Shown piece after piece: positions 18,071-26,747 of a stretch of 64,000 nucleotides of DNA. Every line of letters begins with the position of its first letter. Position 1 is the first letter of the stretch. Source of the stretch: Lignipirellula cremea. Its GTDB lineage: Bacteria > Planctomycetota > Planctomycetia > Pirellulales > Pirellulaceae. Location: the NCBI RefSeq assembly GCF_007751035.1, contig NZ_CP036433.1, forward strand, positions 3,019,001 to 3,083,000, read 5' to 3'. The position numbers and the translations under genes were made by a program. The notes below the pieces were generated by a model. It searched no databases. It was not told the DNA's origin and saw nothing but the letters and a program-made list of their open reading frames with translations.

Positions 18071-20125
18071 TCAGACAGAGCCTACCCTTCCTCGCATGTT
18101 GTCCAATGAGATGAACGTATGCCCCGCCAGAAGCTTAGAACTGAAATCTTCTTCCAGTCCGCCAACTCCTCGCTTTCGCTCCGTAATCGCCTGGACTTTT
18201 TGACCGTATATCGCAGCCGTTAATTTATTCCGGTAACCTTTACCTGTCTGTTGTTCGTCTGCTTCCGTCAAATCCATTGGGCAACGATCACCTAACAATC
18301 CACTCATAACCAAGGCGGGCGTAATCAGCGATGCGATTGCCCGGGACCGGTCGGAAGGCGTTACGAAATTGAATTCGTCAACAAGCTGGGATAGGATGTT
18401 GATCGCTTTACCTACTGACACGGTCGCTGCAGGCTTACCGTCGGCGTAGATCCCTTGCAGAAATTGCCCGCCTGACAACTCTTCCAGTCGGCCGTGCGCC
18501 TCGACCAAAACCGGACAGGGAGAAATTACGTCAATTCTAGGAAATTCATTGCGAAACGCATCTGCATCCAGGATCAATTTAGCTTTTGCCCGATTGCAAA
18601 TCGTTGGCTTGCCCTCTTCGCCGACAAGACAAGCATAGTCCTCAAAAAGACTGGCCAATTTTGAGTCTTTAATCTCCTCCAGGACCAATGCGTCTAAAGC
18701 TCCACGCTTAACAGCGACAATCGATACTCCACGTTGGAAAATAACGCCGCTCGTCTTCATTAGGTTGCCCAGCTCAGACGCCGCCACCCGAATCGGAGTG
18801 CAACCGCCTGGCAACCAAACCTCAGGAAGGCTTTTTTCTGTCTTTTCTGGCGTGACTGGCGGCGTGGTGGGCGGCATTAAAAAGAGACGTCCGTTGATTC
18901 GAAAACCCCAGGGGGCTGGATGGTCTGCGTTCAGGAGTCCTGGAGAAGAGGAGGTAGAGTCTCGAAAACGGTTTCGGGGTGGTTGGCTGGTGTTAATCCG
19001 GCAGCCGAATTCACCATCCCTCTCTACGGCCTTTCTGGCATCGTGCACTTTGTGCTTGAGTTCATGTTCCTTCCAGGGCTCATTGGTCTTATTGTCATTG
19101 AACCAACGCATTTCCTTTAAAGCGACATCCTCTGTGAGCCCGAACTTGAACGCTTCGCAAGCTGCGTGGAAGGTGCGTCCGTGACCGTCTTGACCGCTGA
19201 TTGCGTCAGGTATCGACTGCATGTAGTTGCGATAGCGAGCCAGGGCTTTCTCTGGGTTGATATTCCGCGGGCGCTGCTCCCGAGGCTGGCATATCTTCGG
19301 CTGTTCGAACGCCGTGGACCATGCAGCGATCGCCTGCAGTTGCTCCAGCGAGAGGCTCCCTGGTTCTCCCTTCGGCACGCGGAAGAAGGATTGCCGATGC
19401 GGCCGGCCTTCGCCCCCGGGACCACCGTCGCCGCCCTTGAAGTCGCTCCCTTTCCGGGCGTGCGTCCCCATCACTTTGAGAATCCGACCGGCGTTGAACG
19501 TTGACGTATCGACGGCGGCTCCATCGCTGTTGAACCTGGCGGCAAGTCCATGCAACACCGCCCTGATCAGGTCCCTGGATGGATCATCGTTCGGCAGCTC
19601 GATCCGGTAGAGCAGGTAAGCCCCGTTGCCCGACATGCAGCGGAGCGGCAGGACCTTCCAGGTGTCGAACAACTCGGCCGCAATGTCGGACGCCACGTTA
19701 TCCGCTGCAGCAACCTCGGTGTCCGTCGCGGACATGCCGTTTTCACGCACGGAATCGATATCGACGAATAGCCATTGCCGGCAAGTAATGTCGCCGTCCT
19801 GCGTCAGCATGCCACTCCCTTGTCGGAACACGATCTGGTTATCTGAGCGAGCCAAGAGAACTGGCTTCACCGGATTTAACGTCACGTAGACCCCGGGCGG
19901 CTTATTCTTATCCAGGTTGCGAGCCCAGCCGGCGGCTCGGTGATGGTGATTGAAATACCCAGCGGCGGTCGAGGTGAATTTGGCCCCTGCTTTCTCGGGG
20001 CACTTGAGCGACCGGATCTCGAAGACATTGGGAGAGGGGTGGAGAAGTTTGAGGAAGTCGACAATAACCGTCGAATCCTTGCCGAGATCTGATGGACCTG
20101 TGGCTGTAGATACTGTAAGATTCAT
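18071..20125 (-). pseudogene. Primase-like replication protein of a mobile element, C-terminus lost to IS5
   Basis: Start ATG 20125 (MNLTVSTATG) fits better than a TTG at 20227 that overlaps the neighbour. A segment around residues 130-150, RQWLFVDIDSVRENG, has the D-x-D of archaeo-eukaryotic-type primases, followed by PLRCMSGNGAYLLYRIELP and a FNAGRILKVMGTHARKG block, as in primases of phages and plasmids. About residue 540 onward looks like a helicase-type region (IASLITPALVMSG). The frame enters the IS5 inverted repeat at 18084, changing the end to RVGSV. Exact domain limits are uncertain. Confidence 0.65.
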
Positions 20126-20211
20126 GGTATTGCTTTCTGAATAGCCGCCAGTCGCCCGCAATAGTTGACTGGCGGCTTTTTCTATGATGATGGAAAGAAC
20201 CGTCTTGGCGA

Positions 20212-20496
20212 TTAGCTGTCGAGACAAAGTCCTTCAAACTCGGAACGACGGATGTCCTTTTCAGACCTGCCGTCGACTCGATAAATGCGACCTTCGTACA
20301 GGACATAATGGCTGTTGGTCGACTTGATGAGATCGGCCAGCCGGGCTGCTGCTTGCTTGAGTTCTTCGCGGCACTCGGCTCCGCGGCGATGAGATTCGTC
20401 GACCGCCCGTTCTGCCGTATTGAAGTTTGCGATCGCAAGCCGAATCAAAGTGTCCTTGGCTTCGTTTGTTGTGATCGGTGGTTGGTTGTCGATCAT
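20212..20496 (-). CDS. Small protein of the mobile element, 94 residues
   Basis: Start ATG 20496 (MIDNQPPITTNEAKDTLIRLAIANFNTAERAVDESHRRG) has AGGAA nine bases upstream. A helical N-terminal two-thirds is followed by YVLYEGRIYRVDGRS, the kind of beta segment found in small DNA-associated proteins of phages. I do not recognise a family. It lies 87 bases upstream of the primase-like gene in the same direction and probably shares its transcript. Confidence 0.55.
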   Translation of the reverse strand: MIDNQPPITTNEAKDTLIRLAIANFNTAERAVDESHRRGAECREELKQAAARLADLIKSTNSHYVLYEGRIYRVDGRSEKDIRRSEFEGLCLDS

Positions 20497-20784
20497 GGAA
20501 ACATTCCTATCTGTGATGGTCGGCGAAGCGCGCCCAATGCCCAGACCTCGCCACGCGGCGACAATGAAAATCAAGGCCTTAGAGAACGACTTCACCCAGG
20601 TAACAAACCCGATCTCCAACCAGATCGAATGAAAACCATCGTGGAAGCAACGCCATGATGATTTGGCGCCAAGCCGGTTTGGCTCAGCGATGTTTTGAGA
20701 ACAGCACAATCCACTGTTGAGAAACAACGGTTTGTTACGCGTTCGGTAATCATTTAAAATAGAATCATGGCCAACTTCTAACTC

Positions 20785-21252
20785 CTAGTTTCGATCATCG
20801 TGAGCGCCGCTGTGATCGCGGCGTTCCAGGTGTCCCTCGACCACTGGTACGGTCCAAAACTCCGGCTTCCCCGATACGCTGCGGCGATTAACCTGTCCGG
20901 CAGCATCCTGGCGTTCTCTCCATTCGCGGTCGGTCCAACGGGATTGAATCTTGTCCACCCGTAGACGAACGATCGAATCCGCCCATTGCAGCACGTCGGG
21001 CGGGATTCGTGCTGCTTGGATTTCGTGGATCAACAGCCATTGCGAGAGCAGCAGATCCGCTTCCGCAGAACCGACAGGCGGCAGTTCGCTCGCCGGCGGA
21101 AACATGTCCGTTTTTCGAAAGCGATCGGCGAAGCGTTTGTCCACTTTGCCGGACGCGTCCACCTGGAATTCCTGTGCATGTTCGTGGCAAATCCGAACGA
21201 GCAGCGGCGGGCGCCTGGATCCGGGTGCGAGTCCTGTCACCGGGCGAAGCAC
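20785..21252 (-). CDS. Hypothetical protein of the mobile element, 155 residues
   Basis: A GTG at 21252 begins MLRPVTGLAPGSRRPPLLVRICHEHAQEF; a frame of 155 codons follows with hydrophilic, charged composition and a mostly helical prediction by eye (LLLSQWLLIHEIQAARIPPDVLQWADSIV). No recognised domain. It may be a real gene because it lies in line with other minus-strand genes of the element, but the start codon is uncertain and no strong ribosome-binding site is visible. Confidence 0.45.
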   Translation of the reverse strand: MLRPVTGLAPGSRRPPLLVRICHEHAQEFQVDASGKVDKRFADRFRKTDMFPPASELPPVGSAEADLLLSQWLLIHEIQAARIPPDVLQWADSIVRLRVDKIQSRWTDREWRERQDAAGQVNRRSVSGKPEFWTVPVVEGHLERRDHSGAHDDRN

Positions 21253-21380
21253 GAAACAGGCATGCTTTCGATATTGACAGCCGATTACGTCACAAGCCCC
21301 ATTGCCTGCCTTGGGAGATCGCTTCGATCTCGCCCGTTCGCAGCTTCTCTTAGGCTTTGAAGAGGCAGGCTTGGGGCTTG

Positions 21381-21728
21381 TTAGTTTTTTGCCGGACCTC
21401 GCTTCTTAGGGACAGGTTTCGCCGCCGGCTGGTTGTCCTCCATCCGGAATCCCAGCGTGGCCAAGAACCTGGCGTACTTCGTGAGTCGCCTGGGCTTCTT
21501 GAACGGAGGCCTGGCGGCGCCATACTGCTCCAGCGTCGCCCAGTCCACGTCCCCTGACTTGACCATTTTCAGGGCTTGTGCGTAGCAAGACTTGCACAGT
21601 CCTCTCAGGCTCGTCTTCCCTTCGCATTCCGGGTTGAGGCATCTTTCTTCCGCTTCCGGCGAAGCGGATTTCTCGCCCTGCAGGTGCTCGCGAAGGGAGG
21701 CGGCTTTTGGAGATACGGTCCAGCCCAT
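21381..21728 (-). CDS. Small zinc-ribbon-like protein, 115 residues
   Basis: From ATG 21728 (MGWTVSPKAASLREHLQGEK) the protein has CLNPECEGKTSLRGLCKSCY, a C-x4-C-x9-C-x2-C cluster of the kind that binds zinc, followed by a basic C-terminus ending KPVPKKRGPAKN. Small proteins of this design are common in phage-like planctomycete elements and may bind DNA or RNA. An upstream ATG at 21794 would add 22 residues without a visible purpose. Confidence 0.55.
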   Translation of the reverse strand: MGWTVSPKAASLREHLQGEKSASPEAEERCLNPECEGKTSLRGLCKSCYAQALKMVKSGDVDWATLEQYGAARPPFKKPRRLTKYARFLATLGFRMEDNQPAAKPVPKKRGPAKN

Positions 21729-21849
21729 GGTTAATGATCCAATGATAGAAGGGGGTGAGGTTTCAGGCGAACGACACTTCTTCGAATATGCCATACGCTA
21801 CCGATCCATGACAAATGCGGCCGATGTCGATTCGAACCCTGCAGGGGGC

Positions 21850-22185
21850 TCAATCGCAGAACGTGGATGCCTGCCGGTTCGTTGCTGACGATGGTTGGCT
21901 CGTGTGGCGGACGGATGTCTCCACGGACGACACGCGAAATCCATCGTCGCCATATTCGCGCGACAAGAATCCTGTAAACAAGCGAGCCAGGTCGGTTCCC
22001 ACTTCCGTGTCCGCATCGATCACGCAACTCTTCGCCTCGCGGTCGATGTACTGCCCCGCTTCCAGTCGGATGCGAGCCCTTCCGTACAGCGACTCCACGG
22101 CGAACAGAGCGAGCACCATCGAGGCTTGCACATCTTTGATGTCGACGTGTGCGGGAAAGTCAAAACGATAAATTCGGCGGGTCAT
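21850..22185 (-). CDS. Hypothetical protein, 111 residues
   Basis: The frame starts MTRRIYRFDFPAHVDIKDVQASMVLALFAVESLYGRARIRLEAG, then CVIDADTEVGTDLARLFTGFLSREYG. A purine-rich CGGAGAC precedes the ATG. The regular alternation of hydrophobic and charged residues supports a real globular protein, but I recognise no family. It lies 58 bases downstream of the sigma factor gene and is likely co-transcribed with it. Confidence 0.55.
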   Translation of the reverse strand: MTRRIYRFDFPAHVDIKDVQASMVLALFAVESLYGRARIRLEAGQYIDREAKSCVIDADTEVGTDLARLFTGFLSREYGDDGFRVSSVETSVRHTSQPSSATNRQASTFCD

Positions 22186-22243
22186 GGGAGGTCTCCGTGG
22201 GAGGGAAAAATGTCTGCTGAATACCAGGTACGAAGTCCTTCCA

Positions 22244-22789
22244 TTAAGCGCCCGGATTCTGCAAATATTCCGCCAAACCTTTGTCCTCGAAGTATTCCGC
22301 GAGAAAGTCGAGTGACCGATAGACAGAGCCGCGGGACATTTGGAGCAGACGAGCGATGTCGGGGACCGCTTGTCCTTCGACGTGCAGTCGGCAGATGCTC
22401 CGTTCGGGATCGATCAATCCGTCGATCGCATCATCGACCTCGAACCAGTCGCTCGAGCATTGGCAGTGCGGATCCCGTATTTCGACCAGACTGCCGTCGG
22501 GATCCCGCGGCCACTCCACCGTTCGAATCAGACCTCGTCGCTCCGCGAAAGCAGCGCGAAGAATATCGCACTCTTTATTGGCGAGGAGACGTTTGAGGTA
22601 CGCTCCTTCGAAACCGCGCCGGCGATCGAATCGCTTCCACTTTTGCAGGATGTGCAGCGAGAGCTCCTGGCGATAGTCGTCTTCGCCGGACGGATCGCGA
22701 AGATGCTGGGAAAGACGTTTGGCGGCCGCACGGATGATGAACTGCACGGAAGGAAGGGCCAAAAACGATTCGAAGGGTCGAGCAATCAA
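22244..22789 (-). CDS. Sigma-70-like (ECF-type) factor carried by the mobile element
   Basis: The 181-residue protein has an N-terminal helical part with EDDYRQELSLHILQKWKRFDRRRGFEGAYLKRLLANKECDILR, resembling sigma region 2, and a C-terminal LHVEGQAVPDIARLLQMSRGSVYRSLDFLAEYF helix-turn-helix resembling region 4. The start is TTG 22789, which overlaps the TGA of the upstream gene (TTGA), so translation is likely coupled. It could direct RNA polymerase to promoters of the element. It might instead be a phage-type HTH regulator; the two-region layout favours a sigma factor. Confidence 0.7.
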   Translation of the reverse strand: MIARPFESFLALPSVQFIIRAAAKRLSQHLRDPSGEDDYRQELSLHILQKWKRFDRRRGFEGAYLKRLLANKECDILRAAFAERRGLIRTVEWPRDPDGSLVEIRDPHCQCSSDWFEVDDAIDGLIDPERSICRLHVEGQAVPDIARLLQMSRGSVYRSLDFLAEYFEDKGLAEYLQNPGA

Positions 22790-23004
22790 TGGACGCCCAC
22801 CTTTGCCGACCGGCGTTTGGCGTCAATCGCTTCGAGTTCGAGCTGTACGCTCTCGATGGCTTTTTCATCGTACAGCCGCAGAATTCCCGCTCGGGCGGCG
22901 GGGCGAATGTAATCCCGCGTCGCCAGAATGTGCGAGACGCGGTGAAGAGGTACGCCGAGTTCCCTGGCAATCACGCCAGGCGTCCGGAGTTGGGGAACTG
23001 ACAT
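22786..23004 (-). CDS. Small HTH protein (MerR/excisionase-like), 72 residues
   Basis: Start ATG 23004 has GAGG eleven bases upstream; an ATG at 23052 is less likely. The sequence RTPGVIARELGVPLHRVSHILATRDYIRPAARAGILRLYDEKAIESVQLELEAID has the shape of a MerR-type winged helix with an arginine-rich wing, as found in excisionases. Its stop overlaps the TTG start of the sigma-like gene. It may control that gene or excision of the element. Confidence 0.6.
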   Translation of the reverse strand: MSVPQLRTPGVIARELGVPLHRVSHILATRDYIRPAARAGILRLYDEKAIESVQLELEAIDAKRRSAKVGVH

Positions 23005-23157
23005 GGGCAAAACAAACCTCGCTTTCGATGGGGGTGAAAAGTTACCCTTCAAAAGAGAGTGTTTTGTTCGCGAAAGACGATCGATTCCTCGTAATTTATG
23101 GGGTGAACGCTATGCCGAACGTTCGCGAATGTTCGCGCAGCTTGTCGCGAACGGCAT

Positions 23158-24108
23158 TTAGCTTCGATCGTAAACGTGCTCGGATTCGTCGTCCTGACTC
23201 TGCTCGAGGATCAAGTTTGCGAGAGTTTGTTTTTCGGCAATAGTTTTGCCGAGGATTTTCGCTCGTTCGGCCGCAGTTGCTTGATCAACGAGTTCTTGCA
23301 GCGCAGCGTCTTGTTCTTCGTCCGAGAATTGTGACGACGGCGATACTTCGCAGTCCTGGGAAATCGTGTCACAGTCGATATTCGAAAGTTGGTGGACTTT
23401 CGGCTTCGTCGTCTTGGACGAGCGCCAGAAACTCAATTCCAATTTGTCTTGCATCGCCGCTTGGATGGTCGATGAAGAGCAGCCGATGTCCTTCGCCAGT
23501 TTTCCCATGCTTGTGTACGGTTCGCCGGATCGTTTCTTTAGGAGCAGACGATCGATGACTTCGATTCGAGACATCTGCTTTGGGGAAGTACGTTCGTTTG
23601 CGAGGTGCTGATCCTGTTTTTCGATCTCGGAAATCGTCGTGTCGCTGGCTGGCAGCTTTATTGCTGGGTCTGGTTCAACCGCCACAATTTCCAGTCGATC
23701 AACGTAAGCAAACGGATCGTCAAGGCGATACTTGTCTCGAACGGCGTCGATGGCTCGGCTTCCGCTTTCAAATACGGTCCGGAATTCGGGAGCAAATTGC
23801 AGATATTCCTGCGGCGATCGCTCTTGAATTTTCGCAGGCAATTCTCGCGCAAGTTTCGTCGCCGCCAGCAAGTGCTCCGTAACGTTTTCGAAACCCTCGG
23901 TGGGATTGCCCAACTCCTCTTGGAACGCCAGAGCGGCGAGGCAAAACTCCTTGACGATCGGACCGTGGTGCAACCAGCCGGTTTCTTCGTAATTTCCGTA
24001 AAACCGTCGTTGTTCCTCTTCCATCAAGGATCGGTGAACCCGCCATGCCAGATTGAAAAGTTTGTGGCCCCGTCCGGCTAGATCTCCCAGCAATTTAAAA
24101 TCCAACAT
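23158..24108 (-). CDS. Hypothetical protein of the mobile element with a central HTH, 316 residues
   Basis: The N-terminal half (MLDFKLLGDLAGRGHKLFNLAWRVHRSLMEEEQRRFYGNYEETGW) is unfamiliar. Around residues 180-225, RIEVIDRLLLKKRSGEPYTSMGKLAKDIGCSSSTIQAAMQDKLELS looks like a helix-turn-helix. The last 60 residues are acidic and coiled-coil-like. It is the first gene of the minus-strand block and may be a regulator. Codon use is like the neighbours of the element and less GC-rich than the chromosomal genes nearby. Confidence 0.55.
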   Translation of the reverse strand: MLDFKLLGDLAGRGHKLFNLAWRVHRSLMEEEQRRFYGNYEETGWLHHGPIVKEFCLAALAFQEELGNPTEGFENVTEHLLAATKLARELPAKIQERSPQEYLQFAPEFRTVFESGSRAIDAVRDKYRLDDPFAYVDRLEIVAVEPDPAIKLPASDTTISEIEKQDQHLANERTSPKQMSRIEVIDRLLLKKRSGEPYTSMGKLAKDIGCSSSTIQAAMQDKLELSFWRSSKTTKPKVHQLSNIDCDTISQDCEVSPSSQFSDEEQDAALQELVDQATAAERAKILGKTIAEKQTLANLILEQSQDDESEHVYDRS

Positions 24109-24671
24109 TGGTTCGCCTCGGCTATGCGGGACGGAAGAGGGGACCCCAGCGCAGAGAAAGGCAAGAACGTAACCGCGTCGGGGTCGTAGCCTCTTGGCTT
24201 GCCGCGTTGCCGCGGTGCGTCGTCCCGACGAGTTAAGTTGTAGGCAGATACTCGAGAATCGGCTCTGCCGTGATTGTGGAGGTGATTCTGGCTACCGCCG
24301 TCGACACGTTTGGTCACGACTGGTCACGTTAAATTCGGGAATTGCATTCCTGGCGGATTCCGGGCGCGCTCCACAGCAATTACGTACTGGAAATGCGGAG
24401 GGTTTAACCAGCCGCACGTTCCCTACGGAGCCATCAAGTTGGCAATTTGTAAAACACCGCAGCACGCATCTCGATCCGTTGAAGATTTGGCCGCCATTCT
24501 GGCTCGCGGCTTCCGTCGCGTTTGGCGAGCAAAAATTCGTTCTGGCAAAACGCCGCTGCTCGCGAGCGCCGCTGCCGAAAAAGAATCCGTCCAATACGCC
24601 TTGAGTTCCTCGCCGAGATCGGGCTCTCTGGACAGTCCGGTTTACGCACCCGAACTTTCGGAGAACGAACG
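24109..24671. other. Divergent intergenic region of the mobile element with a direct repeat
   Basis: This 563-bp stretch separates the minus-strand block from the DUF2924-recombinase pair. It holds TGGTCACG at 24311-24318 and again at 24321-24328, ten bases apart, so on the same face of the helix. It could be an operator or part of an origin or attachment region. Overlapping open frames on both strands show no convincing protein character. Confidence 0.4.
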
Positions 24672-25151
24672 ATGAACATTCAGAAAGAAGTCGCCGCGCT
24701 GGAGCGGATGACGGTCGACCAGCTACGCGTCCGCTTCGCCGAGGTTTTCGGCGAATCAACCAACGGCCGCCACAAGCAGTGGCTCGTGAAACGCATCATC
24801 TGGCGGATGCAAGCCAATTCGGAAGGCGACCTGTCCGAACGCGCCCGACGCCGCGCCGAGGAACTGGCCAACGACTCCGACCTGCGAACGATGCCGCCAC
24901 GGCAACCGAGAACGGAATCCGCATCGCGGACCAAAACGGTCACCGGCAGGGTTCGCAGCGATTCCCGACTGCCGATGCCTGGGGCGGTGTTGACCCGCGA
25001 ATACAAAAATCGCACGATCCAGGTCACGGTGCTCGCCGACGGATTCGAATTCGAGGGCGAGACGTATCGGTCGCTGTCGGCCGTCGCCAAAGCGGTCACG
25101 GGGTCGCATTGGAGCGGACACCTCTTCTTCGGTTTGAAGGGAGGCAAATGA
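24672..25151 (+). CDS. DUF2924 protein paired with a serine recombinase
   Basis: The protein of 159 residues from ATG 24672 (MNIQKEVAALERMTVDQLRVRFAEVFGE) has the DUF2924 layout: a helical N-terminal part, GRHKQWLVKRIIWRMQA, and a C-terminal EFEGETYRSLSAVAKAVTGSHWSGHLFFGLK. DUF2924 genes typically sit directly before large serine recombinases in planctomycete and phage-like elements. Its TGA overlaps the recombinase ATG, so the two are translationally coupled. Its role is unknown; it is presumed to assist recombination. Confidence 0.85.
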   Translation: MNIQKEVAALERMTVDQLRVRFAEVFGESTNGRHKQWLVKRIIWRMQANSEGDLSERARRRAEELANDSDLRTMPPRQPRTESASRTKTVTGRVRSDSRLPMPGAVLTREYKNRTIQVTVLADGFEFEGETYRSLSAVAKAVTGSHWSGHLFFGLKGGK

Positions 25152-25459
25152 TGAATCGCAAGCAACCCACGCCCCCGACCATCCGCTGCGCCGTCTACAC
25201 GAGGGTTTCAACCAACGAACAGGCCGAGCAAGAATACAGCAGCATCGATGCCCAGCGCGAGACGGGCGAGGCCTATGTCGCAAGCCAGAAACATGCAGGT
25301 TGGCAATGCGTTGACGAACGCTACGACGATGGCGGGTTCACCGGGGCAAACACGGAGCGGCCGGCCTTTCAACGGTTGTGGGCTGATATAGAAGCCGGCA
25401 AGGTGGACGTCATTGTCACGTACAAACTTGATCGTTTGACTCGCAGTCTGGCCGACTTC

Positions 25460-26747
25460 ACGGCAAACGCGCACTCTGCGGGACCTGGGCTGTTTGGGGG
25501 ACGGGGCGCGCTGACCGGGGTTTTCTGCACAATTGACTGCTTGGGAGAATGGCGTTTCAGCACCTTCAACTGGCGATCATGATGACAGAAATTCAGTTCG
25601 ATAATGTCGACTCGATCCTGACAAGTTTCGGCGAACTCACCGACCCCCGTTCGCATATCAACAGGCTCCATCTCTTCGGCGATCTGCTGGTCATTTCGAT
25701 CATGGCAGTCATCGCTGGCGCGGATGGGCCGCAGGCGATCGGAATCTGGGCGAAGCACCATCAAACCTGGTTGAAAAAACACCTGGTGTTGCCCCATGGC
25801 GTCCCCTCGCACGACACGTTCGGACGCCTGCTTGGCCTGCTGAAACCGGCGGCCTTTCAGAAGTGTTTTGAAGCCTGGATTCGGTCGATCGCGCCGCTTG
25901 ATAAAGAGACCGACTTGAATCAAATTGCGATCGACGGCAAGGTCCTCAAGCGTAGCCACGATCGCAAACGCAAGCTGGGGCCGTTGTGGCTTGTCAGCGC
26001 CTGGTCGGTCGATCGTTCGCTCAGTCTGGGACAGCTGGCCACGGACGAAAAATCGAACGAAATCACGGCGATTCCCGAGCTTTTGGAGAATATCGAGGTC
26101 CAGGGAGCTGTGGTCACCATCGACGCCGCCGGCTGTCAACGCGAGATCGCCAGGAAGATCATCGACGGCCACGGCGACTACCTTCTGGCGCTCAAGGGGA
26201 ATCAAGGAAAACTTTACGAAGCGGTGACAGACTACATCCTCCTGCACATGGAAAACGACTTCGCAGATATCCCGGCAAGACGCTTCACGGAAACGCTCCA
26301 CGGCCACGGACGCGTCGACGAAATCACCTACTATCAGATGCCTGTTCCGAAGGATCTGGTGAACCGGGAAAAGTGGCCGGGATTGAAAACGATTGGCGTC
26401 GCGATTCGGCAAAGCGAGAGCGGTTCGAAGACTTCGAGTGATGCTCGCTTCTACATCGGCTCGATCGCCCTGGGGGTCAAGAAATTCGCCCGTTATGTGC
26501 GTGGCCATTGGGCGATCGAGAATACGCTTCACTGGTGCCTGGATGTGACGTTTCGTGAGGACGAAAATCGGGTGCGTGAGCGGACGACCGCGGACAATCT
26601 GGCGTGGCTGAAACGCTTCGCCCTGAGCATGCTCAAGCAGCAAGATGACAAGTACAGCATCGCCATGCGTCGCCGCGTCGCCGGCTGGGACCTCGACTAC
26701 CTCGCCAAAATCCTCGGAATTCCCGTACTATAGTGTGCGTTTGCCGT
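25460..26747 (+). mobile_element. ISAs1-family insertion sequence, copy 2, intact, with 9-bp target duplication
   Basis: The element of 1288 bp begins ACGGCAAACGCGCACTCTG and ends with the matching AGTGTGCGTTTGCCGT. GCCGACTTC lies directly outside both ends (25451-25459 and 26748-26756), a perfect 9-bp duplication; ISAs1 elements make 8-10 bp. It is nearly identical to copy 1 at 519-1806, but has an uninterrupted transposase. Confidence 0.93.
25549..26733 (+). CDS. ISAs1 family transposase, intact
   Basis: The 394-residue protein (MAFQHLQLAIMMTEIQ) has the ISAs1 (H-repeat associated) layout: an N-terminal LTDPRSHINRLHLFGDLLVISIMAVIAGADG, then QIAIDGKVLKRSH with the first aspartate, VVTIDAAGCQREIARKI, YLLALKGNQG, and the C-terminal YVRGHWAIENTLHWCLDVTFRED carrying the catalytic glutamate. 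It lies within intact ends and likely supports mobilisation of copy 1 as well. The start at the first ATG is likely; an internal ATG-ATG ten codons in could serve too. Confidence 0.93.
   Translation: MAFQHLQLAIMMTEIQFDNVDSILTSFGELTDPRSHINRLHLFGDLLVISIMAVIAGADGPQAIGIWAKHHQTWLKKHLVLPHGVPSHDTFGRLLGLLKPAAFQKCFEAWIRSIAPLDKETDLNQIAIDGKVLKRSHDRKRKLGPLWLVSAWSVDRSLSLGQLATDEKSNEITAIPELLENIEVQGAVVTIDAAGCQREIARKIIDGHGDYLLALKGNQGKLYEAVTDYILLHMENDFADIPARRFTETLHGHGRVDEITYYQMPVPKDLVNREKWPGLKTIGVAIRQSESGSKTSSDARFYIGSIALGVKKFARYVRGHWAIENTLHWCLDVTFREDENRVRERTTADNLAWLKRFALSMLKQQDDKYSIAMRRRVAGWDLDYLAKILGIPVL

Larger units (their letters stand above)
14719..18082 (+). mobile_element. IS5-type element shell interrupted by other insertion sequences
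   Basis: GGCTCTGTCTGAAAAC at 14719-14734 and GTTTTCAGACAGAGCC at 18067-18082 are perfect 16-bp inverted repeats, each flanked by TA, the target duplication. Inside, the transposase is present only as an N-terminal and a C-terminal piece. Between them lie an IS4-type transposase fragment and an ISKra4 element. The outer ends remain intact, so the whole 3.4-kb block might still be moved by an IS5 transposase supplied elsewhere. Confidence 0.8.

Noticed and set aside
19166-19610. Overlapping plus-strand frames in the primase-like gene region
   Set aside because: They have no start signals or recognisable domains, and the minus-strand gene covers the region fully.
24078-24317. Minus-strand frame upstream of the 316-residue protein
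   Set aside because: It has no start signal, looks random, and overlaps the start of the adjacent gene in another frame.
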